Below the pieces are notes generated by a model. That model was not told the DNA's origin and did no database searches. It worked only from the letters and a program-made list of their open reading frames with translations. From assembly GCA_016987375.1 (NCBI GenBank), contig PJRA01000114.1:1117003-1127962 (forward strand): a stretch of DNA of 10,960 nucleotides. Direction: 5' to 3'. Below are positions 1-7,144 of this stretch, in pieces. Both the position numbers and the translations under genes were made by a program. How positions within the stretch are numbered: the stretch's first letter is position 1; the number at the start of each line of letters is the position of its first letter. The stretch comes from Brachionus koreanus. Lineage: Eukaryota; Rotifera; Eurotatoria; Ploima; Brachionidae.

Positions 1-97
1 AACAAAAAAAACGAAAAGTCTACTATTGCGGGATTACGTTAGTCTTCCTGCTTTGTCAGTTTAGTTAGACTAAACTTGACTGTAGAATATTAACTAT

Positions 98-190
98 TAT
101 TATTATTATTAAAAGGTCCTTAATGGCCGCAACCATAAACCGGCTCCTAACCGACTGTGCCAAGAGGATCAACAGTACTTACCGTATATT
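98..190 (-). repeat. possible SINE-like or decayed repeat fragment
   Basis: Read on the minus strand, this GC-richer patch contains TGGCACAGTCGG (plus-strand 159-170 region), which fits the A-box consensus of tRNA-type RNA polymerase III promoters. It runs into a tail of about five AAT units (plus-strand ATT repeats near 95-110), as many SINEs do. The B-box is not convincing: GGTTGCGGCC lies only about 16 nt beyond the A-box and matches poorly. A consensus-like 5' splice motif, GGTAAGTACTG, lies at its upstream edge. The alternative is a coding exon on the plus strand (116-235). Family identity is an inference from motif shape only. Confidence 0.3.
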
Positions 191-489
191 TTTGATATCA
201 ACGTATCTGAGAGAATTAAACTTTTAGTCAAATAAAGAAAAATTTTCTTTAAACAATTGTTTAACCACTTCGTTGCTTTGTTTTTTTAATAATACAATTC
301 TTATTTTACTTCTCTGACGGTATCTTTCTTATCTGAATTAAAATTTAACTAACTTTTATTTCTTTCAATGTTCAATTCGAGATTAAACGCTATTTTTTTC
401 CATTATTTCACATTGATGCAAAATTTTTTTCTAGCTTAGATTTTGTCTTTGATTTCATTCAAGTATTCAAATAATCTAAGTCAAAACAG

Positions 490-532
490 AGAGCTTGATG
501 CTTTTCTGTCATTTGAAATAGCATCAAGTTTT
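490..532. other. 17-bp hairpin followed by T run
   Basis: Bases 490-502 pair with 520-532 (13 pairs, two of them G-T on the plus strand; the core CTTGATGCT/AGCATCAAG is perfect). After one bulged base, TTTC (503-506) pairs with GAAA (515-518) around an 8-nt loop. A run of six T follows the core arm at 529-534. The shape resembles a small structured RNA or a hairpin plus Pol III stop signal. It is shorter than a typical microRNA precursor. No function is assigned. Confidence 0.4.
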
Positions 533-750
533 TTGCTATATCTTATCAACTAACATGTACAATTAAATGGTTTTTATATCATTTTAATGCTTGTAAAATT
601 ATATAAATAAAATATATATTTGTAAAATATATATATAAATATAAATCTAATAATCACAATCACATTAAATCATAACTTGCTAGGGCACGGGTTTTTTTTC
701 GAGAAGTCAAGATAAAAAAGTATTATAATTTAATAAAGGCACACAATAAA

Positions 751-756
751 TTTATT
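751..756 (-). terminator. candidate LACTB poly(A) signal
   Basis: The plus strand reads TTTATT, which is AATAAA on the LACTB strand, about 85 nt beyond the LACTB stop codon. It is half of a perfect AATAAATTTATT palindrome. In such A/T-rich DNA the motif is common by chance, so this is only the best-placed candidate. Confidence 0.35.
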
Positions 757-840
757 GACATTATATATGCTACTGTTCTTTTATTTTTTTCAGATTTTTT
801 AAAATAAGATATCATCAAAAATTAAAAAAAAATCAGTCTT

Positions 841-2260
841 TTAAATTTTGTCAGTAAAAACTCTTGCAATTTTCTGAGAAAATTTGGCGATTTCATTAAC
901 ATTCTGCGAATTACATAAAACTGCTACAACTATACCCTTTGGTTCTGATTCAGTATTTTCGGATTCTGGTACAATCAAAAGACACGAACTTGCTCCAACT
1001 GCTCCACCGGTATGATATACAAATTTTATTTTATCAATTTCGTTCATGACCAAACACCATCCCAAGCCATATGAACTTACTTCATTTGATTTGCTTAATA
1101 AGTTGTTGTTTCCATTTTTAGGAAATGACTGAGGCCTCCATAATTCTGATTTCAAAATTGATGGTTTTATAAATTCTTTTACTTTATCATCAGTCTGATA
1201 TATTTTCAACATATAATTTCCAAATTTTATTAAGTCATTTACATTTGACAATAAACCACCACCTGCCCATTTGTACGAATTATCTACATATGGAACATTT
1301 ACTAATTTTCCTTTATCGTCTCTCATGTAATATCTTCAAAATAATGAATTAAAAGTAATTATATGTGTTATAAATTATTCAAACTTAGATCTGTTTGGAA
1401 CTATTGGTTCATTTGTATCCAAATATGTCTCATTTAAGCCTAGTTTTTTGAATAGCTCTTCAAGCAATTTTGTAAAAGGGGCTCCTGAATTTTTTTCTAA
1501 AACAGCACTTAATAAAGTATAACCAAAAGTAGTATATAGATATTGAGTTCCTTAATTTGAAATTGAGTATTTTTTTAATCGTATATTTATTGTACCTGGT
1601 TCGAATTGCAAATTATCATTGATGAACAAACTGAGAGCTTCTTGAGAATTCAAAAAATTTTTATTTAAATAAAATTCTTCATAATTTGTGTCTTTATTGT
1701 CAGAATTTTTTTTCTCTTCTTTATAATGACGAATTCCAGATGTATGACACATCAGTTGTCTACTAGTTATTTTAACTTCTTTACCATTTACTTCAAATTT
1801 TGGCAAATCAGTTAAATACTGATCAACAGATTTGTCAAAATCAAGCTTTCCATTTTCGAGCATTTTAGCAGCAACCAAACAAGCTAATGGTTTGCTTATA
1901 CTAGCAATCCGCATCACAGTATCAGTGCTTGCTTTAACATGGTTTTCAACATCTGAAAATCCGATAGCCCGTTTATACATAATTTTTCCATTTTTGCTTA
2001 CAGAAACAATTACCGAAGGTATTCCATATAGCTCCTAAAGAAAAAAATTAATTCCAAAAAATCAAAAGGCTTGCAACCACTTTATATTGTTCTATTATAC
2101 GATTAGTTTTTTTAACTTGACTGATTTGTATCTCATCATAATTTGAATAAGAATACAAGTTTTCATTATTTACTTTCGTGTATCCAATGCCGAGTAAAGT
2201 TGCTGTACAGCTTGATGCTAATATAAATTTTAAAGAATTTTTGCTAAATTTGAGTCGCAT
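841..2260 (-). CDS. LACTB: LACTB-like mitochondrial serine beta-lactamase-like protein
   Basis: The gene has four exons: 2260-2081, 2034-1596, 1550-1385 and 1333-841 (425 codons plus stop). Introns are 46, 45 and 51 nt. Each join was set by GT-AG ends and by continuity with the LACTB family: PG-TQYLYTTFGYTLL across intron 2, and NRSK-YYMRDDKGKLVN across intron 3. The first donor is poor (GTGGTT, or GTTGCA three bases on). The family is a penicillin-binding/class C beta-lactamase fold that acts as a mitochondrial intermembrane-space serine hydrolase forming filaments in mammals. Visible catalytic motifs are S-I-S-K at residues 105-108, Y-T-T at 212-214 and H-T-G-G at 369-372. Residues 1-40 are basic then hydrophobic (LASSCTATLLGIGY), as expected for mitochondrial import and membrane sorting. 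The N-terminus and the loop after GIRHY are shorter than in human LACTB. The start ATG has A at -3. Confidence 0.92.
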
Positions 2261-3732
2261 TTTGACTAAAATAAATTTAAAATAACAAAAAAAAAGATTT
2301 AATTTGTTGATAAAGACAAAAAATTAATCAAAATGTTAAAATTAAAATTTTTATTTTAAAAAATAATGCAAAGTTTGATTTTTATAATTAATTCTTTTAT
2401 TTTAAATTTTAAAAAAGCATTTTTAAGAATATTTTTTGTTTTTATACTTGAAAACTAACATGTTCTCTTATGAATATAAATGTTAATTTGGCATGTCCAA
2501 CGTTTTTTTGTTGCTTTTATTCCTTCTTTTTTGTATATATTTTTTTTAATTTATCAGTAATTCTTAAAAAATTTTTGCTTTGAAGAAAAAAAGTGAGAAA
2601 AAATTATTGTAACTCCTGAAAAATAAATAAAAAATACAAAATATAAAAAGAAATATGACATTACACCATTACTTCATAAATTATGCTTTAAATTTTAAGA
2701 GCTTTGTCGAGTTCGGTTAATATTGGTAAAAAAAAAACAACAAATGTAATTTTTTTTTAGCTACAAATTATCATTGAGCTGATAATATCCTCTTGAGCTA
2801 ATTTTTTTTTAAAAAAATTCAAAAAAAAATATTTGGAAATTTTTATTAGAAAAATCATTATTAAATTTTAAATTTTTGGTAAAAAATTTCAAACACTAAA
2901 ACTTCATTTTTACCAAAAACTTGATTACAATGCATTCAAAAAAAATAAGCATGACTTTGGAGCATGCGGTGTAAATTAAGAATATTCTAACATGGGCGAA
3001 ATAGTGAATGAATCTCTTTAAAAGTATGGCTTATGGTCGCATTCTTGGCATCGATATTTTTGGCAAAAATTTTAAAATTTATTTAAAAAAAAGAAGTGAA
3101 AAAAAAGTCGAAAAAACCCTAGGATCTTACGAGGGTTAAATATATTCAATATTAGTTAATTTTAATTTATAATTAAAGGTAATATATGAATTTCATAAAA
3201 CCCAATAATCATTAACTCATCTTATAACAAAAAAATTTGAATTATTTTGCCATTTATTTGCAAATCAAAATCATTGTTTCAAGAACAAAAAACATGTTAT
3301 TTTAAAAATTTTTAAATTTAAATAATTTTACGCAAAATTTAGAAAAAAAATTTAGATTGAATGCTGTAAATTTAAAAATAATTTTTGCTTCAAAAACATA
3401 GCTTCCAAGCACCAATTCAAATTAAAAAATTTTTTTAATATTGAAAAAAAAAATTTATATCTAATTTTGTTATCTGAAAATTTAGACAAAAGTTTAACTT
3501 TATTTTGAAATAAAAAAAAAAATATTATTTGAAATATTTCTAGAACAATTTTTATAAATAAAATTATTTAAAGCAAAATACTTCGGCGTAGATTCATATA
3601 ACATTTTTAAACTTTGAATATTGAATTTGATTTAGAGTCTTTAATTATGTAATTATTTTGTTTTATCTTTACTGTAAGTCAATGTTTCAATTTAAACTTA
3701 ATAAAATTTAGAATTTAAAAACACAATTGTTA
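2261..3732. other. divergent spacer between LACTB and ISCA2
   Basis: No gene is supported in this 1.47-kb stretch, which must carry both promoters. It is dominated by A and T runs. Exceptions are a GC-richer patch at about 2948-3065 and an inverted-repeat motif at 3115-3137. Just upstream of LACTB (minus strand) lies TTTTAG, ending at 2266, and upstream of ISCA2 lies ATTTAG, ending at 3711. Each is a possible 3' splice site of a 5' leader. GTAAGT at 3674 could pair with the latter as a 38-nt leader intron. Confidence 0.6.
3115..3139. repeat. piggyBac-like terminal motif next to TTAA
   Basis: On the minus strand from 3139 the sequence reads TTAA, then CCCTCGTAAGATCC. A TTAA target followed by CCC is the hallmark of piggyBac-type transposon ends, and the first 14 bases resemble the piggyBac terminal repeat as I recall it. 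The motif is also internally symmetric: AACCCT at 3115-3120 against AGGGTT at 3132-3137. No matching opposite end or transposase is seen in the window, so this could be a relic or chance. Confidence 0.25.
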
Positions 3733-4251
3733 ATGTTTCATGTTCGTCGTCTTGCATCACCAACAAGTTTAGCATTCAAAAAATATTTTTTTAATCAACC
3801 TAGAAATCTCTTTGCATCTCAAACTAAACAAACCGAATCAATAAGCCAGAACCTAGCTCAATCGGACGAGCTAAATTTGAGCGAGCCTTGTGTAAAGCGT
3901 CTTAAAGAAATTTACGACACCGACAAGCAATATTTGAAAGTAATTGTCGAAGCAGGTGGTTGCTCTGGTCTCAACTACAAGTTTTCACTTGAGTCTAACA
4001 TAAGTGACCAGGACTTGTAATTTTTTTCCTTTTACTAATTTAAAATGAAAAAAATTTATTTATTGAAAATCTTAAGGGTTATTGAAAAACAAGGATCTAA
4101 ACTTTTAGTAGACAAAGAAACTCTTGAGTTTATCAAAGGCGCAACTGTCGATTATTACGAAGAACTAATTCGTACAGGCTTTCGCATAATAAATAATCCG
4201 AATTCTGAACAAGGGTGCTCGTGTGGTACTTCATTTACAATTAAAATATGA
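3733..4251 (+). CDS. ISCA2: ISCA2-like mitochondrial iron-sulfur assembly protein
   Basis: Two exons, 3733-4016 and 4077-4251, encode 152 residues (human ISCA2 has 154). The 60-nt intron has GTAATT and TTAAG ends and a TACTAAT branch-like motif at 4033-4039. Splicing joins NISDQD-L-VIEKQGSKLLVD in the family register, whereas the unspliced frame stops at 4018. Residues 1-35 are basic, hydroxylated and non-acidic, fitting a mitochondrial presequence. The A-type domain follows from about residue 48. The three cluster-binding cysteines are C77 (GGCSG), C142 and C144 (GCSCG). ISCA2 acts with ISCA1 and IBA57 in mitochondrial 4Fe-4S maturation. The ATG at 3733 was chosen because an in-frame TAG lies at 3709 and there is no earlier in-frame ATG. 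Its context is weak: T at -3 and T at +4. The stop TGA shares ATGA with the ISCA1 start. Confidence 0.95.
4033..4039 (+). promoter_or_regulatory. candidate ISCA2 intron branch point
   Basis: TACTAAT in the 60-nt ISCA2 intron matches the classical branch-point consensus TACTAAC in six of seven bases. It lies 37 nt before the 3' splice site at 4076. It is the only such motif in the intron, but functional use is inferred. Confidence 0.4.
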
Positions 4252-4643
4252 GTGGAAGAGCTGTTATATCAGCCAGCATAAAAGCTGTCAAATCAACACG
4301 CAAACTAGCCGCAACCAAAGCTCCTATCACTCTCACTCAAGCAGCAATGGATAGAGCTAAAGAACTAATGAATAAAAATCCAGATGCGGCTGGCTTGAGA
4401 ATCGGTGTCAAGCAAAGAGGCTGTAGCGGTTTGTCCTATACTCTAGAATATGCTAATGAAAAGAAAAAATTTGATGAAATAGTTGTGCAAAATGGAATCA
4501 AAATTTACATTGATGCCAAAGCTCAATTGTCTCTTCTCGGCACCGAAATGGATTACGTCAAATCTCCACTAAGCAGTGAATTTGTGTTCAACAATCCAAA
4601 TATTAAAGGAACTTGCGGATGCGGCGAAAGCTTTACAGTCTAA
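4248..4643 (+). CDS. ISCA1: ISCA1-like mitochondrial iron-sulfur assembly protein
   Basis: A single exon encodes 131 residues (human ISCA1 has 129) and aligns from the first methionine. Residues 1-25 form a basic, hydroxylated mitochondrial targeting segment. The A-type domain spans about residues 26-131, with the cluster cysteines at C59 (RGCSGLSY), C123 and C125 (GTCGCGES). The strongly conserved LLGTEMDYV and SSEFVFNNPN blocks identify ISCA1 rather than ISCA2. ISCA1 pairs with ISCA2 to build 4Fe-4S clusters for aconitase, lipoyl synthase and complex I. The start codon overlaps the ISCA2 stop as ATGA. It has A at -3 and A at +4, better than the ISCA2 start. No promoter, 3' splice site or poly(A) signal can be fitted between the two frames, so both probably lie on one mRNA. 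Confidence 0.97.
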   Translation: MSGRAVISASIKAVKSTRKLAATKAPITLTQAAMDRAKELMNKNPDAAGLRIGVKQRGCSGLSYTLEYANEKKKFDEIVVQNGIKIYIDAKAQLSLLGTEMDYVKSPLSSEFVFNNPNIKGTCGCGESFTV

Positions 4644-4737
4644 CACATTTACTTTTCTTTGAGATGATTTTATTCAAAATTTAATTTTTAAAAATTTACT
4701 TAGTGTAAATTAAATACCAACAAACTTGTTTTATTTA

Positions 4738-4743
4738 AATAAA
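4738..4743 (+). terminator. candidate ISCA2-ISCA1 poly(A) signal
   Basis: AATAAA lies 95 nt beyond the ISCA1 stop. It is the first canonical signal after ISCA1 and would serve a shared ISCA2-ISCA1 transcript. The motif is frequent by chance in this A/T-rich context. Confidence 0.4.
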
Positions 4744-4857
4744 ATTTAGAAAAAAATTATTTTATGAGAATTATCTTGTTTTAATTAATTTTTTGTGCAA
4801 TTTTGGATTTTCAATTGAGGCTAAAATAAAACAAAAATATTTTTTTATTTTCTACAA

Positions 4858-4863
4858 TTTATT
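4858..4863 (-). terminator. candidate MRG15 poly(A) signal
   Basis: The plus strand reads TTTATT, giving AATAAA on the gene strand, about 107 nt past the stop at 4970. A second copy lies at 4844-4849. Both lie beyond the ISCA signal, so the convergent transcripts could overlap slightly. Confidence 0.35.
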
Positions 4864-4969
4864 TTATATAATAACAATGTGTGTGTGTGTTTTTTAATAT
4901 AAAAAAATACAAAAATATAATAAGGTAATAGAAGTCGATTAATTCATTTTAAAAATATTTGATACAGGA

Positions 4970-6290
4970 TCAAATTGTGGCCCTAATATAAAACGGTGGC
5001 ACGGTTATGTAGTCGTTTTGTTCGAAAAATAAATTTATATTCTTTTCAAAAAATCTAAAAAATTAAAAATATTAGTTTATCAAAATGTATTCAAAAAATT
5101 TTTATATTACACTAAAATATCATTTATAAAATAGACGAGACTGTCCAATGATTCTCCTTCTACTAGTGAGGTACTAGATAAAATTTGGTTCAATTTTTCT
5201 TCAAAAATATAATTTAACATAAATTTAATAAAAAACAAAAATTAATCTGGTACTAACCAACAAGTCTTAAGAAATGAACAGGTCCGTACAATTGAGACAT
5301 AGGCTTATTGAACTGAAGTAGCTTAATTTTGGTCAAGTAGAATTATTTTTGAAAAATCATGTTGAAATATATTACCTCAGAATACTGCAATCTTTCAAAT
5401 TTGTACAACAATTGAGAGCCAAGCATTGCGTTGAAAAACTTGATCAAACCATCTATGGTTTCATCAATATTGTTCGAATACTTCTTCTCGAGTTCAAATC
5501 CATTTATGTCCAAATCCTCAGTCAAATATTGATTTTTTTTTGACTCTACATAATTATCGAATATTTTTTCAATATTATTCTTCGAAGGCAAATGAACAAT
5601 TTTATTTTGCTGAATAATAAAGTCAAAATCGTCAATTAACCAGAGTCTGAGACTCTCTGGTATAACAATGTTCACATTTTTCAGCTTGGTTTCACTATTA
5701 TTGGGTTTTTCACCATCTTTTACACTCAAGTCTAATATACAAATTTTTTTTTTCTCGACAAACTCTTGACAAGCATTGGCGTTCAAAGTTCGCTTGCGAG
5801 TTCTAAGAATGCTTCTTTCACTTGAATAAGACAAACTCGCTGTGTCTGACGCGGAGCAAGTTGATGAACACGACGAAATGTCTTCTTTATGTTTAGCGTT
5901 TTTTTTTCCATTATGAGTTACTTTTTTCTTGCATTCATTTTGTATTTGTTTTTGTTTCTTTATGTTTTCACTGTTAAACTTGAGAATGCGCTTGGCCGGA
6001 ACCCATTCGTCCCAACTTAAAGAACAAAATTTACAAACCAAGTCCCTAAATTTTTACTCTTACTTTTTGTTCCAGCCGTTGTAATGAACAAAGTATTGGT
6101 ATTCATTTGATCGTGTTTTTTCGAATTTGATGCACTTAAAAGAATAATTTAAATAAATAGATTGGAACATAATATAGTACTTTTTTACTTTAGCTTCATA
6201 GATATAAGTTCCATGATAGCACAGAATTTTCTCCCCTTCGTTAAACTTAGGTTGATATGAAGCTTTTGATTTAGAAGATGAATTTTTCAT
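4970..6290 (-). CDS. MORF4L1: MRG15/MORF4L1-like chromodomain and MRG-domain protein
   Basis: Six exons, 6290-6189, 6134-6064, 6015-5376, 5321-5258, 5198-5111 and 5054-4970, encode 349 residues, close to human MRG15. Introns are 54, 48, 54, 59 and 56 nt. All joins keep the family register: YEAK-CIKF, GWNK-N-WDEWVP, QYSE-LLQF, FLRLV-E-KLNQ and NDIL-V-FFEKN. The chromodomain covers about residues 15-70. Its aromatic cage residues Y31, Y52, W55 and W59 correspond to Y26, Y46, W49 and W53 of human MRG15, which read methylated H3K36. A lysine/serine-rich linker follows to about residue 170. The MRG domain (about 172-349) carries MLGSQLLYKFE and KPMSQLYGPVHFLRL. The family sits in NuA4/TIP60 acetyltransferase and Sin3/Rpd3S deacetylase complexes in the nucleus. 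MSL3 is less likely, because no long insert breaks the MRG domain. The start ATG has A at -3. Confidence 0.93.
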
Positions 6291-7144
6291 GTTGAGAAGT
6301 TCTTATTAGAAAGTTGAATTTCAAGCTAATGTTAGTTTATAATTTTGTTTTACTCTTCTATTTTATTCGATCATTTTGTTCAAGTTTTTTATATGAAAAT
6401 CATTGAAAAATTTTCCCTATAATCTAAGTTGAAAAAAAAAAAATATTTTTAAATTTTGCAAATCAGGCTAAAACACTTTAATCATAAAATAAAATTAAAT
6501 AAAAATTTAAAGCATTTATTTAAACGACTAATCAAAGAACTGTTTAATAAATTTATTTATTTCTCGATTCTTTTGAGTTATTTTTTTAATAAAAATAATT
6601 TTATTTTAGATTTTTGTTCAAAATACAACACTGACAATAATTTGTCTTTTAAAATATCAAAAGTTTATTAACAAAATTAATATTTGGAGCATTTGTAGTT
6701 CAATATTATCTACTAAAAATTTATTTAAACAAAAGATTGAATATTTGATTGATTTTTAATTATTTGCTTTTTTTTTTTAAAAATTTGAAATGAGCAATTT
6801 AACTTTTTGCAACTTACAAAGTCTTAAAGTTTTTAAAAATTTAAAATTTGATAAATTAATAAGTTGGTTTTAAGGGTCCCCTTCACTTAATATGACCAAT
6901 TGGTCATATATTATTTTAAAAATTAACAAGATGAAAACGCTTTAATACCAAGAACACTTTATCCAAATTCAATAAAGCAAAGAAAGTAGTAGAAAGTACA
7001 AACAAAATATTTCAGCAAAACACACAAATAATCTTAACACTCAAGAAACGATTTTTTTACAGTTAAGGACCGTTCAGAGTCAAATTTACATTTTTAAAAA
7101 TTTTCACTTAAAAAAAATAATTCTATAAATAAAAATATAAAAAA
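6291..7144. other. spacer upstream of MRG15
   Basis: No gene is supported. An open frame at 6456-6671 is made of A/T-rich low-complexity codons and begins in a non-ATG context. A perfect 20-bp palindrome lies at 6890-6909, just after a GC-containing patch (GGGTCCCC near 6874). From about 6910 to 7090 the plus strand is richer in A and C than its surroundings and has fewer T runs, but all three plus frames and the minus frames are closed. Confidence 0.55.
6890..6909. repeat. perfect 20-bp palindrome
   Basis: ATATGACCAATTGGTCATAT is its own reverse complement, and the symmetry stops exactly at these ends. It could be a binding site for a dimeric factor or part of a mobile-element end. The function is not known. 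Confidence 0.5.

Larger units (their letters stand above)
1..840. other. spacer downstream of LACTB
   Basis: No gene can be supported here. The stretch is A/T-rich except for about 98-190, which is clearly richer in G and C and is listed separately. It also holds a compact inverted repeat at 55-80, a long hairpin at 490-532 followed by a T run, a small GC-containing patch near 682-706, and the palindrome AATAAATTTATT at 745-756 that supplies a candidate poly(A) signal on the minus strand. An open frame at 116-235 (39 codons ending TAA, after an AG) could be the last exon of a gene lying to the left, but its product is not recognised. Confidence 0.6.
4644..4969. other. convergent spacer ISCA1 / MRG15
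   Basis: This short A/T-rich spacer separates the 3' ends of ISCA1 (plus) and the MRG15-like gene (minus). It holds one candidate poly(A) signal for each gene and a short TG repeat at about 4878-4890 (TG six times, then T). No open frame of interest is seen. Confidence 0.7.

Noticed and set aside
1832..2038. Plus-strand open frame opposite LACTB exon 2
   Set aside because: It is a shadow of the conserved LACTB exon, with no recognisable product.
3727..3732. ISCA2 start at TTG 3727, two codons before the ATG
   Set aside because: A eukaryotic mRNA would use the ATG at 3733; TTG starts are not expected.
4045..4076. Separate gene starting at the ATG at 4045
   Set aside because: This ATG lies in the 60-nt ISCA2 intron. 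Removing the intron restores the family register, so it is not an independent start.
4188..4193. AATAAA as an ISCA2 poly(A) signal
   Set aside because: It lies in ISCA2 exon 2, encoding Ile-Asn residues. Cleavage 10-30 nt downstream would remove the stop codon, so it is unlikely to be used.
4248..4251. Bacterial operon or bacterial contamination suggested by the ATGA overlap
   Set aside because: ISCA2 has a spliceosomal intron, both proteins have mitochondrial presequences, and neighbours are metazoan genes with introns.
4970..5109. MRG15 ending at the TAA at 5107
   Set aside because: Splicing a 56-nt intron (5110-5055) restores the typical MRG C-terminus down to the TGA at 4970, which the earlier stop would lose.
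6456..6671. Open frame of 71 codons on the plus strand
   Set aside because: Nearly all Lys, Asn, Phe, Leu and Ile codons, with no family resemblance; expected by chance in A/T-rich DNA.
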